Shown here: in pieces, positions 18,661 to 27,335 of the stretch
Numbering within the stretch: the stretch's first letter is position 1
Layout of the letters: every line of letters begins with the position of its first letter
NCBI GenBank assembly: GCA_002702705.1
Contig: PABH01000073.1
Location: 62,001-126,000, forward strand
Source: Anaerolineaceae bacterium
Lineage (GTDB): Bacteria > Chloroflexota > Anaerolineae > Anaerolineales > Anaerolineaceae
Reading direction: 5' to 3'
Length of the DNA stretch: 64,000 nucleotides
Translations under genes and position numbers: made by a program
Notes under the pieces: model-generated
Database searches by the model: none
What the model was told of the DNA's origin: nothing
Seen by the model: only the letters and a program-made list of their open reading frames with translations

Positions 18661-19589
18661 ACAATTCCGTTTGTATCCACAGTAATCAATTATCGCGAAA
18701 ATTTCGCAAACAGATTGCGGTGGACTGTTTGAATCTAACGATCCCGAATGGAGAACTATTCGGGTTGGTAGGACCAGACGGTGCAGGAAAAACGACCATT
18801 TTACGGCTTCTGGCGGGATTACTGCATATTAGCAGTGGAGAGGCAACCGTATTAGGATACGACCTAAAACGAGAATCCGATTTGATCAAAAAAGAAACCG
18901 GATATATGGCTCAACAATTTAGTTTGTATGGTGAACTGAGTGTTGAAGAAAATTTATTATTTTTTTCAGATTTATTTGATGTAGATCCCGTTATAAGAAA
19001 AGATCGTATGAAAAAATTGTTAGCTTTTGCCGGTTTAACACAGTTCCAAAAACGCCCAGCGGCTTTACTTTCCGGAGGAATGCAAAAAAAATTGGCGCTT
19101 GCCTGCACCATGATTCACGAACCCAAGCTTCTTTTATTGGATGAGCCAACAACAGGGGTAGACCCCATTTCCCGCCGGGAATTTTGGGATATTTTATCTG
19201 AATTACACTTGCAAGGTACGACAATTATTGTATCGACTCCTTATATGGATGAAGCGGATCGGTGTTCGCGAGTTGGTTTACTATTTCAAGGCAAACTGGT
19301 TGAATGCGCTTCGCCCACAGATATTCGTGCCATGTTACCCGGAGAATTAATCGAAATTATTCCGGATGATTGGCAAAAAGCAACAGAAATTTTGTCACAG
19401 GCATCAAATATCAAAGAAGTTCAAACATACGGGGAAACCATTCGAGTTTTGGTTGATTCTGCAGAGAAACAGCAGAAAAAAATAGAACGCAGCTTAATCA
19501 ATGCGGGAATTCAAATTCGTTTGATTCGAAAAGCACCGGCCAAAATGGAAGATGCCTTTATTTCATTAATTGGAAAACTGGAGGGCTGA
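18630..19589 (+). CDS. ABC-2 exporter ATP-binding protein (first)
   Basis: 319 residues. Walker A GPDGAGKTTILR, Q-loop YMAQQFSLYGELS, signature LSGGMQKKLALA, Walker B LLLLDEPTTGVDP and a C-terminal extension of DrrA/YbhF type are all present. The ATG at 18630 has no ribosome site. A GTG at 18657, overlapping the upstream stop as GTGA, is an alternative start that would fit translational coupling. Together with the two permeases and the HlyD lipoprotein it should power drug or lipid export. Confidence 0.93.
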   Translation: MDHPEASTKVNNSVCIHSNQLSRKFRKQIAVDCLNLTIPNGELFGLVGPDGAGKTTILRLLAGLLHISSGEATVLGYDLKRESDLIKKETGYMAQQFSLYGELSVEENLLFFSDLFDVDPVIRKDRMKKLLAFAGLTQFQKRPAALLSGGMQKKLALACTMIHEPKLLLLDEPTTGVDPISRREFWDILSELHLQGTTIIVSTPYMDEADRCSRVGLLFQGKLVECASPTDIRAMLPGELIEIIPDDWQKATEILSQASNIKEVQTYGETIRVLVDSAEKQQKKIERSLINAGIQIRLIRKAPAKMEDAFISLIGKLEG

Positions 19590-19590
19590 T

Positions 19591-20712
19591 ATGTTCTTAA
19601 GACATTATCGTGCCATGACCCGAAAAGAAATCATCCATATTTTACGAAATCCCGGCACATTAATTTTGATTTTATTTATGCCTACCCTACTTCTCTTATT
19701 ATTGGCATACGCGATGACAGCCGATATTCGTCATGTTCCCGTAGCTGTTTTTAATCAGGATGGCGGGCAAATTTCACAAAATTTTGTAACGCAGTTATTT
19801 GCCGGAGATGATTTACAACTGACTGCATGGATATCAGACGATGACCAAATTGAAAGTCTCTTTTTACAAAATAAAATTAAGGCTGTTATCATCTTAGCAC
19901 CAGATTTTGGGGAAAAACTCATCTCGGCCGAAGGATTACCAATTCAAATCACAATTGACGGTACAGAACCACAATCAGGATGGTTTGCATTGGATCATAT
20001 CGTTAACCGCACGGAAGCTTTTGCCAGCGAACGATTAAGCAGCATGTTTGGAAACGATGCTGTTCTAAATCCGATCGATCTGCGATTACGGACCTGGTAT
20101 AACCCGGAACTAAAATCTTCCGTATCCATTATCCCCGGATTGTTGTCCATGGTTGTAGGTTTACCCGGTTTATCTGTCGCTTTGGCGCTGGCTCGTGAAC
20201 GGGAACATGGCACATTAGAACAACTTATGACCACCCCACTCGGTCGGGCTGAACTTCTTTTAGGAAAAATCACACCCTATATTATTGGCGGTTTATTAAA
20301 TGTTTTGCTAACAACCGCTGTTGCCCGTTATTGGTTCAACGTCCCATTTAATGGAAACTTCTTCCTATTTTTTGGTTTGTCCGCTTTATTTTTATTTGCA
20401 ATCCTTAGCATGGGCATCTTAATTGGGGTTTTCATCAAAACCCAGGCTGCAGCGTTGGCACTTTCCTTCCTATTGATATTTTTCCCTGGTTTCTTTATGA
20501 CCGGCATCTTCTTTCCAATTTCTTCCATGCCAGAAGAAATGCAGTTAGAGGCTATGTTTATGCCGGGAACGCATTATGCCACCATTACGCGTAATGCTTT
20601 TTTAACCGGTGTAGGGTTGGAAGTTCTCTGGCTGCAAGCCCTATTGTTATTTGGTCTGGGCATTATCTTCACCGTGATCGGTGCAGTCTTTTTTGAAAAA
20701 AAGCTGGCTTAA
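19591..20712 (+). CDS. ABC-2 type permease (first)
   Basis: 373 residues from the ATG at 19591, one base after the ATPase stop and behind a GGAGGG site. One N-terminal helix, a large extracytoplasmic domain of about 140 residues, then five C-terminal helices: the YbhS/YhhJ topology. AREREHGTLEQLMTTPLGRAELLLGKITPY is the conserved ABC-2 coupling segment. It should pair with the second permease as a heterodimeric channel. Confidence 0.93.
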   Translation: MFLRHYRAMTRKEIIHILRNPGTLILILFMPTLLLLLLAYAMTADIRHVPVAVFNQDGGQISQNFVTQLFAGDDLQLTAWISDDDQIESLFLQNKIKAVIILAPDFGEKLISAEGLPIQITIDGTEPQSGWFALDHIVNRTEAFASERLSSMFGNDAVLNPIDLRLRTWYNPELKSSVSIIPGLLSMVVGLPGLSVALALAREREHGTLEQLMTTPLGRAELLLGKITPYIIGGLLNVLLTTAVARYWFNVPFNGNFFLFFGLSALFLFAILSMGILIGVFIKTQAAALALSFLLIFFPGFFMTGIFFPISSMPEEMQLEAMFMPGTHYATITRNAFLTGVGLEVLWLQALLLFGLGIIFTVIGAVFFEKKLA

Positions 20713-20724
20713 GAGAGGGATTGA

Positions 20725-21849
20725 ATGATAAGAAGAATTTTTTCAATCATCATTAAAGAATTTATTCATTTACGCCGGGATTGGTGGATGCCAGCTTTTA
20801 TGTTAATAGGCGGCGCACTAGAATTAATCTTAGTAGGCTGGGCAACGGGCCGACCAATTACAAATCTGCCACTCATCGTATTGGATCAGGATAAAACTGC
20901 AGCCAGTCAAATGGTAATCACCCAGCTTGAAAATACAGGCACATTTAATTTTCAATTTTGGGCAAATGATATGGATGAAATTCGGACCAAGATGGACCGC
21001 GGCGAGGTAAATGCAGCCGTCATTATTCCGGATGGATTCCAAACGGATATGCATTCAGCACATAATCAGCCAACCTTACTCGTTTTATTAAACGGAGCGG
21101 ACAGCACAGCCGCACAAGAAGCATTACGTGCCGTTGAAGGAACAACCAGGACCATTGGGGAAAACCTGGCATTAAAGCGACTTGGTTTATCAGCCAAAGA
21201 CTTAAAAAGGTTTGATTTTTCTGTACGCGTTCGGTACAACGAAGAACTTAAAGAATCCTATTACACCACACCCGCTGAACTGGCTCTAATGCTAGAATTT
21301 ACCATTTTGTTGTTTGCAGCCCTGACCTTCGCCAGGGAAAGGGAACTGGGTACTTTAGAGCAATTATTGGTTATGCCCTTCTCCTCCTTTGAAATCATTC
21401 TCGGAAAAGCCATTCCGGTCATGTTAATTGGATTTGTGGATTTTACTTTTTTACTGGGTATGACAACCTTGTTTTTTGGTATTCCCATCCGTGGTTCAAT
21501 CGTTTTGCTCTTAATCCTCGCGGTTGTTTATATCTTGGCGGAATTAGGAAAAGGGTTGGTAGTTTCTGTCTTTTCTCGCAGTCAACATCAAGCCTTTTTG
21601 ATTGTCATGTTAATTGGTATGACAGATTTTATGTTCACAGGTTATGCCGTACCCGTTGAGACAATGCCAAAAATTCTCCAGTGGATTGCAAATTTTGTCC
21701 CTGCTCATCATTGGCTAGTGATTGTGCGAGGTATTTTACTTAAAGGAAGTGATTTGACTGTATTGTGGCCTCATGTTTTAGCCCTTGCAGGATTAGGATT
21801 GGTCATTGGTGGTGTTTCTACCTTGGTCATGCGGAAAGCACTAAACTAG
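20725..21849 (+). CDS. ABC-2 type permease (second)
   Basis: 374 residues with the same topology as its neighbour: one helix, a large external domain and a C-terminal five-helix block. The coupling motif is ARERELGTLEQLLVMPFSSFEIILGKAIPV. It starts 12 bases after the first permease and ends 9 bases before the second ATPase. The two permeases share clear sequence similarity and probably arose by duplication, as in ybhS/ybhR. Confidence 0.93.
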   Translation: MIRRIFSIIIKEFIHLRRDWWMPAFMLIGGALELILVGWATGRPITNLPLIVLDQDKTAASQMVITQLENTGTFNFQFWANDMDEIRTKMDRGEVNAAVIIPDGFQTDMHSAHNQPTLLVLLNGADSTAAQEALRAVEGTTRTIGENLALKRLGLSAKDLKRFDFSVRVRYNEELKESYYTTPAELALMLEFTILLFAALTFARERELGTLEQLLVMPFSSFEIILGKAIPVMLIGFVDFTFLLGMTTLFFGIPIRGSIVLLLILAVVYILAELGKGLVVSVFSRSQHQAFLIVMLIGMTDFMFTGYAVPVETMPKILQWIANFVPAHHWLVIVRGILLKGSDLTVLWPHVLALAGLGLVIGGVSTLVMRKALN

Positions 21850-21858
21850 GAGAAACTT

Positions 21859-22845
21859 ATGGTGGAAGAACATCAAACAACAATTCAGGTTCATAACCTG
21901 ACCAAAAAATTTGGCGATTTCACAGCTGTGAACAATATCTCCTTTCAGGTTCACCGTGGAGAAATCTTTGGCTTTTTAGGTCCAAATGGTTCCGGCAAAA
22001 CCACAACCATTCGCATGCTGCTTGGATTATTAAAACCAAGCCTGGGCGAAGCCCAAGTTTTAAACGTAAATGCCAGCAAACAGCCCCATTTAATCCGGCC
22101 CAAAGTCGGTTATATGTCGCAGCAATTCACTTTATATAACGATTTGACGGTTCTCCAGAATTTAAATTTCTATGGAAGGGCTTATGGATTAGACAATAAA
22201 CAACTTCAAACCCGCATTAACGATGTGCTAGAGATGGCAGGTCTTGTTGGGCGTGAACACACTCGCACGAAAGAACTATCTGGTGGTTGGCGCCAGCGCC
22301 TGGCATTAGGTGCATCGATCTTACACCAACCGGAACTGGTATTTCTTGATGAACCAACTGCTGGTGTTGACCCCGTATCTCGGAGAGCCTTTTGGGATTT
22401 GTTATACCAGCTGATCAAGGATGGGGTCACAATTTTTGTTACCACTCATTATATGGATGAAGCAGAGCATTGTCACCGCTTAGCATTTATTCAGTACGGG
22501 CAATTAATTGCAATCGGCACACCCCAATCCATTAAATCAGATACCTTTGAAGGTGATTTGTTTGAATTAAATTGTGACCAACCAGCTTTGGCACTTAATC
22601 TCTTAGAAGATATAAAAAAGAACCCAAACAGTGAAATAAAAGATATTGGGTTGTATGGCGCTTTAATTCATATTTTATTTAATAAAAATTATCAAACAAA
22701 ACAAATTAAATCAATTCAAAAACAACTTTTAAATAGCGGTTTAAAACAGGTGGATATTCAATCAATTCAACCGACCCTGGAAGATGTTTTCATTACCAGT
22801 ATGCGGTCAGCTCAAACCCTCAACCATGGAGAAAATTATGAATAA
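21859..22845 (+). CDS. ABC-2 exporter ATP-binding protein (second)
   Basis: 328 residues with Walker A GPNGSGKTTTIR, Q-loop YMSQQFTLYNDLT, signature LSGGWRQRLALG and Walker B LVFLDEPTAGVDP. AGGAGA precedes the start. In E. coli YbhF both ATPase domains are fused in one chain; here they are separate genes on either side of the permeases. The last 8 bases overlap the HlyD gene, pointing to coupled translation. Confidence 0.94.
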   Translation: MVEEHQTTIQVHNLTKKFGDFTAVNNISFQVHRGEIFGFLGPNGSGKTTTIRMLLGLLKPSLGEAQVLNVNASKQPHLIRPKVGYMSQQFTLYNDLTVLQNLNFYGRAYGLDNKQLQTRINDVLEMAGLVGREHTRTKELSGGWRQRLALGASILHQPELVFLDEPTAGVDPVSRRAFWDLLYQLIKDGVTIFVTTHYMDEAEHCHRLAFIQYGQLIAIGTPQSIKSDTFEGDLFELNCDQPALALNLLEDIKKNPNSEIKDIGLYGALIHILFNKNYQTKQIKSIQKQLLNSGLKQVDIQSIQPTLEDVFITSMRSAQTLNHGENYE

Positions 22846-24196
22846 AAAACTATTTTTAGCTTTTGTAGCTTTCATACTGCTGCTCTCATTAAGTGCATGC
22901 GACACATTAGAACAACTCGATACGGGTGGAAATACCACAACAAACAAAGAAGCGATTGCATCGGGAACTTTTAGTGCAAATGAAGTTTCTGTAGCCAGTT
23001 TAATTGGCGGAGAAGTCAATCAGGTTTATTTTGATTTGGGTGATCATGTTACACAGGGAGAGTTAGTATTAGCCCTGAATACCGACATGATCGATCAGCA
23101 AATTCGTCAAAGTGAAGCGGCTGTTACCGCTGCAGAAACAATGGTGAACAGCAGCCTTTTAGCTTATGACCAGGCAGAATTAGAATATCAAAATTTAGAA
23201 CAACAATTGAGGATGAATGAGATTGATAGGCTTGCCGCTAATTGGCAGGAAGAATCTGCCAGTGAATACGATTTACCTGCATGGTACTTCAACAGTGATG
23301 ATAATTATCAGGCCGCACTGTCTGAGCTTGATTCGGCACAAGCAGCTTTAGAAATTGAACAAAAAAATCTGATAAGCGAATTGGATAAAGCCAGCAATGC
23401 GGATATCGTTGAAGCTGAAAAACGCCTGGCTTCCGCCCATGAAACCTACCGCATATCAGAGTTGGTCTTGGAAGCAACCAACCAGGCCAAAGACAACAGC
23501 AGTTTAAAAGATGCAGCCCAAGAGCAACTGGATGCAGCAAAAGCGGAATTAGAGGCGGCTCAATTTCATTATGACCAAATTTTGTCCTCGTCCGCTGCCG
23601 ATGCCGTTTTGGAAGCTCGCGCCCGTTTAGCTGCTGCCCAAAAAAGATTTGACTTAGCACAAAATCGAGTTGACAGCTTAAGTACAGGTGAAAATAGTTT
23701 AAGCTTAAAAGCAGCTTCCTTACAAATGGAACAATCCAATTTAATGGTCAAACAAGCAAAAGACAATCTGGAACAAGCCAAAGCTGCATTAGACATTTTA
23801 AAGACCCAACAAACAAAATACAATCTTTATTCACCCATTGATGGCGTTGTCTTATCCCGTACCATTGAACCTGGTGAAATACTTGCCCCATCCACCACGG
23901 CATTGGTCATAGGCCAATTGGATACCCTGACCCTTAAAATATTTTTGCCGGAAGATGAATATGGCAAAGTACAATTGGGTACTGATGTGGAAATCACGGT
24001 TGATTCTTTCCCCGGTGAACGTTTTTCAGGCACGGTTGTTTATATTTCCGATAAAGCTGAATATACGCCAAGAAATGTTCAGACCGTTGAAGGAAGACAA
24101 AGCACTGTTTACGCAGTCGAAATCCGTGTTATGAACCTGGATCATCAATTAAAACCGGGTATGCCCGGGGATGTTCTTTTATCGAGTCTGAATTAA
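22838..24196 (+). CDS. HlyD-family membrane-fusion lipoprotein
   Basis: 452 residues from the ATG at 22838 with GGAGAA ahead. The signal peptide ends in a lipobox (LSLSAC), so it is lipid-anchored outside the membrane. A first biotinyl-lipoyl half (VNQVYFDLGDHVTQGELVLAL) is followed by a long Ala/Glu/Gln-rich coiled coil (about 75-330), then the second half (YNLYSPIDGVVLSRTIEPGEIL) and a beta-barrel. In a monoderm it would act as an external adaptor of the exporter. It ends the operon. Confidence 0.93.
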   Translation: MNKKLFLAFVAFILLLSLSACDTLEQLDTGGNTTTNKEAIASGTFSANEVSVASLIGGEVNQVYFDLGDHVTQGELVLALNTDMIDQQIRQSEAAVTAAETMVNSSLLAYDQAELEYQNLEQQLRMNEIDRLAANWQEESASEYDLPAWYFNSDDNYQAALSELDSAQAALEIEQKNLISELDKASNADIVEAEKRLASAHETYRISELVLEATNQAKDNSSLKDAAQEQLDAAKAELEAAQFHYDQILSSSAADAVLEARARLAAAQKRFDLAQNRVDSLSTGENSLSLKAASLQMEQSNLMVKQAKDNLEQAKAALDILKTQQTKYNLYSPIDGVVLSRTIEPGEILAPSTTALVIGQLDTLTLKIFLPEDEYGKVQLGTDVEITVDSFPGERFSGTVVYISDKAEYTPRNVQTVEGRQSTVYAVEIRVMNLDHQLKPGMPGDVLLSSLN

Positions 24197-24202
24197 TTTT
24201 TC

Positions 24203-24237
24203 AAAAATCCCCGATCTGAAAATTTCGGGGATTTTTT
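24203..24237. terminator. Terminator after the exporter operon
   Basis: 12-bp stem AAAAATCCCCGA / TCGGGGATTTTT with a T-run; it also suits the convergent aldolase gene. Confidence 0.9.
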
Positions 24238-24244
24238 TACTTGT

Positions 24245-25285
24245 TTAAGATTGTGAGTAAATCTCTGAAAAATCTTTAATAAACTCATTTATCACCGCTT
24301 GACCAGCCGACCATGAAGTTACCAGGCGCACCGCGGAATGGGTTTCATCAAACTTACTCCATACATAAAAAGCGTATTTTTTTAATAATTTTTCGATCAC
24401 CGTATTTGGTAAGATAGGGAAAATTTGGTTGGTGGGCGAATTTGTCAAAAATGGTACACCCAACGATTTCATACTCTCGGAAATTTGTTGTGCCATCCGG
24501 TTGGAATGGGTAGCCAGTTCAAAATATAATCCATCTTGAAACAAAGTCTCGAATTGAACCCCTAATACCCGTCCCTTTGCCAACAATCCCCCATGCTGCT
24601 TCATATAAAAACGAAAATTATGATTTAAATCCGGATTACAAAAGACAATCGCCTCACCAATCAAAGCACCATTTTTGGTACCACCAATATAAAACACATC
24701 CACTAAATCAGTGATATCTTTTAATGTCACATCGGATTCTTCAATTGCCAAAGCAACCCCAAGACGAGCGCCATCCATATATAAATACAAATCGTTTTGA
24801 TCACACACCAGCCGCAGCGCTTTTAATTCTGCCAAGGAATACACGGTTCCCATCTCGCTCGCGTTGGATATAAACACCACCTTAGGCTGCACCATATGTT
24901 CATCCGTGTGCAAATCACAAATGGATTGGATTCCTGCCGGGGTTAACTTTCCGTCTTCAGAAGGAACACAACAAATCTTATGGCCTGTGGCTTCAATAGC
25001 ACCCGCTTCATGGACGTTAATATGAGCAGTTTCCGCTGCAATGACAGCCTGGTATGGCTTCATCAGGCTCGCCAAACAAATCAAATTTGCCTGGGTTCCG
25101 CCAGAGACAAAATAAACACTCACAGCTTCATTTTGTGCGGCTTGTTTAATAAACTGTGCTGCCTTGTCAGAAAATCGATCTTCCCCATATCCATCGGACT
25201 GAATAAAATTATATTCAGACAATGCTTCTAAGATTCGGGGATGAGCCCCTTCTGAATAATCATTTTTAAAACTGTACATAGCCAT
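24245..25285 (-). CDS. PLP-dependent low-specificity threonine aldolase
   Basis: 346 residues of the fold-type I aldolase/beta-eliminating lyase family. FVSGGTQANL is the phosphate-binding segment, YMDGARLGVAL holds the PLP-ring Asp, and the Schiff-base Lys is in GGTKNGAL. It cleaves threonine or allo-threonine to glycine and acetaldehyde. GAGGT lies five bases ahead of the ATG. A 12-bp direct repeat 60-95 bases upstream may regulate it. Confidence 0.93.
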   Translation of the reverse strand: MAMYSFKNDYSEGAHPRILEALSEYNFIQSDGYGEDRFSDKAAQFIKQAAQNEAVSVYFVSGGTQANLICLASLMKPYQAVIAAETAHINVHEAGAIEATGHKICCVPSEDGKLTPAGIQSICDLHTDEHMVQPKVVFISNASEMGTVYSLAELKALRLVCDQNDLYLYMDGARLGVALAIEESDVTLKDITDLVDVFYIGGTKNGALIGEAIVFCNPDLNHNFRFYMKQHGGLLAKGRVLGVQFETLFQDGLYFELATHSNRMAQQISESMKSLGVPFLTNSPTNQIFPILPNTVIEKLLKKYAFYVWSKFDETHSAVRLVTSWSAGQAVINEFIKDFSEIYSQS

Positions 25286-25346
25286 AGCTCACCTCGATGT
25301 TAACAGGATTATTCGAAGATGATACCACAAAAAATATAGGCGTTGC

Positions 25347-25379
25347 TGATGGTAAACCGAAATTTATTGATGGTAAACC
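25347..25379 (-). promoter_or_regulatory. 12-bp direct repeat upstream of the aldolase gene
   Basis: TGATGGTAAACC occurs at 25347-25358 and 25368-25379, exactly 21 bp apart or two helical turns. The site lies 62-94 bases upstream of the aldolase start. Confidence 0.5.
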
Positions 25380-25452
25380 AGGTCATCTTTGAATTTCCCA
25401 GTTTTCGCAAAATCGGATTAAGGTTTATAAAATCAATCAATAAAATCTGCGC

Positions 25453-25483
25453 TTGACCTTAACACAAGGTGAAGCAGTAAAAT
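25453..25483 (+). promoter_or_regulatory. MerR-type promoter without an evident gene
   Basis: TTGACC (25453-25458), an overlong 19-bp spacer and TAAAAT (25478-25483), with the dyad ACCTT-N5-AAGGT centred in the spacer. This is the layout of MerR-activated promoters. On the plus strand it faces the 3' end of the convergent PfaD gene, and no credible plus-strand gene follows. Confidence 0.5.
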
Positions 25484-25581
25484 CTTTAACAGCCCTCGCT
25501 CCGCACAGTGCTGTTTGTGATCCTACAAACACAGAAGAAGAACCGGTGTTGGTCATTAGAAGAGAAAGTAGATTCCCTCAA

Positions 25582-27240
25582 TTATTCGATAAATACCTTT
25601 GTAGGATAGACTTTAACTATTTCAGAGGATAACTGTACTCCCTGTGATTGCAGCAGATTAACCCGTTTTAAATAAGCAGCACCATTCAAAATCTGTAAAA
25701 TCACATCAACAACGTAGCGGTTTTCCGGTTTTTCAAGGTAAGTACCCTGCACCCACTCATTAAATGAACCCATTGAGGGACCGCACCAAATCTGAAAATC
25801 CATTTCACGACCAGCCTCGCCTACCACAGACCAACGTGAGGATAAACCCAAATACCATCGAAAAATCAACGCCATTTTATAATGACCATCTTCCTCCGCT
25901 CGGACTAACTGCTTCGGATCGCGTTGTTTAAAAAACTCCGCTGTATCCGCCCAGACATCATCCAGATTTCGGCGAAAGATCGTTTTTTCAATTTTTTCTC
26001 GATCAGCAGCTGGGATAGTTTCAATATTTTCATAACGAGAATAAATTTCATACAATTTGGAAGCCCGCATGGCAAACATGGTACCTCGTTTTAAAACCTG
26101 CACCTTTACCCCCATCTCAAACATATCGGCGGCTGGTGCCATGATGACGTCCGCCATATCGGCCTGGGCTAATAACTTGCGGGTATGTTCGGATGCGCCC
26201 GATTCGACACAGGCCTGGTTGATAGAACCAGTCACCACATAAGCTGCGCCCATTTCAAATGCCGCCAACGCCGAAGCCGGGGTGCTGATTCCCCCGCCTG
26301 CCCCTACTCGAACAGGAACAGTATACTGCCGTTCAGCTTGGATGCGGTCTCTTAAAGCGATCATGGTTGGAATCAAACCCACCAAAGGACGATTATCCGT
26401 ATGTCCACCTGAATCCGCTTCTACCGTAATATCATCTGCAACCGGAACAGTTTTTGCTAATTCCGCCTGTAAGGGTGTTATTTTCCCGTCCATCATTAAT
26501 TGATCTAAATACTCTTGGGGGGCGGGGTTCATAAAACGACTAGCAACTTCTTTACGAGAAACCTTGGCAATAATGCGGTTTTTGATTTTGACTTGGCCGT
26601 CTTCACCCAACGACAATCCGGCTGCACGGTAATAAACCAGACTGTAAGACATATCCATATAAGCGGATGCTTCTAAAACAGGTACACCATATTCCAGGTA
26701 TAATTCCACCAATTTTAATTCCAAACCTGGTTCAAACGGTGTATGAATTAAATTTACAGCGTACGGTCCATTCGGCAAGGCACTCTGAATATCTTGTATT
26801 GCGGTTTTTATGCGGTCAATCGGCATACCAGCAGAACCATAAGAACCCATCATTCCATTTTTTCCGAGGGTTATTACCATTTCTACAGAGGCAATGGCAT
26901 TTGCCATCGCACCGCTGTAATATGCGTACTTTACTCCATAGGTTTGTTTAAAAGCTTCATCACCCAAGGCATTGGCTGGAACCGCAGGAAGATAAGCTAA
27001 TCGTTCTGCCTCAATTTCAGAATTATCGGATGAAAAACCTGGATCGCCGGTAATAAAAATCTGCCCACCCAGACGTACCACCCATAATGGTGTGGAAAGT
27101 TGATCCAGTTTTGCACGAATCGTTTCCGGTGTATTTGTTAGTTGGTCGGATTTACCATACCAGGGTAAACCAGAAAAAGAAGTTAACCCTGAAAATTCTA
27201 TTGGTTTACATTTTGGTTTTTGTAGATCAATATGAACCAT
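25582..27240 (-). CDS. PfaD-family FMN enoyl reductase-like protein (orphan)
   Basis: 552 residues, the full length of PfaD proteins. The nitronate-monooxygenase/FabK-like TIM barrel is clear: VEMVITLGKNGMMGSYGSAGMP near the start, DITVEADSGGHTDNRP, VRVGAGGGISTPASALAAFEMGAAYVVTGSINQ. PfaD enzymes reduce enoyl-ACP intermediates in polyunsaturated fatty acid synthases and trans-AT polyketide synthases and act in trans. Here no pfaA-C or PKS gene is in the window; neighbours are an aldolase and an aminopeptidase. Confidence 0.92.
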   Translation of the reverse strand: MVHIDLQKPKCKPIEFSGLTSFSGLPWYGKSDQLTNTPETIRAKLDQLSTPLWVVRLGGQIFITGDPGFSSDNSEIEAERLAYLPAVPANALGDEAFKQTYGVKYAYYSGAMANAIASVEMVITLGKNGMMGSYGSAGMPIDRIKTAIQDIQSALPNGPYAVNLIHTPFEPGLELKLVELYLEYGVPVLEASAYMDMSYSLVYYRAAGLSLGEDGQVKIKNRIIAKVSRKEVASRFMNPAPQEYLDQLMMDGKITPLQAELAKTVPVADDITVEADSGGHTDNRPLVGLIPTMIALRDRIQAERQYTVPVRVGAGGGISTPASALAAFEMGAAYVVTGSINQACVESGASEHTRKLLAQADMADVIMAPAADMFEMGVKVQVLKRGTMFAMRASKLYEIYSRYENIETIPAADREKIEKTIFRRNLDDVWADTAEFFKQRDPKQLVRAEEDGHYKMALIFRWYLGLSSRWSVVGEAGREMDFQIWCGPSMGSFNEWVQGTYLEKPENRYVVDVILQILNGAAYLKRVNLLQSQGVQLSSEIVKVYPTKVFIE

Positions 27241-27335
27241 TTATTTAACCTTAACCTATAAATTGAAGAGGTTCCAGGCATCCAGGAATCTCCACATGTG
27301 TAATAACCCAAAAAACGCAATTTGGTTACTTTTTA

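Noticed and set aside
25485-25581. Short plus-strand frame after the MerR-type promoter, with a slight likeness to a metal-ATPase fragment (EAVKSLTALAPHSA).
   Set aside because: It is too short, has no start with a ribosome site, and runs into the 3' end of pfaD.
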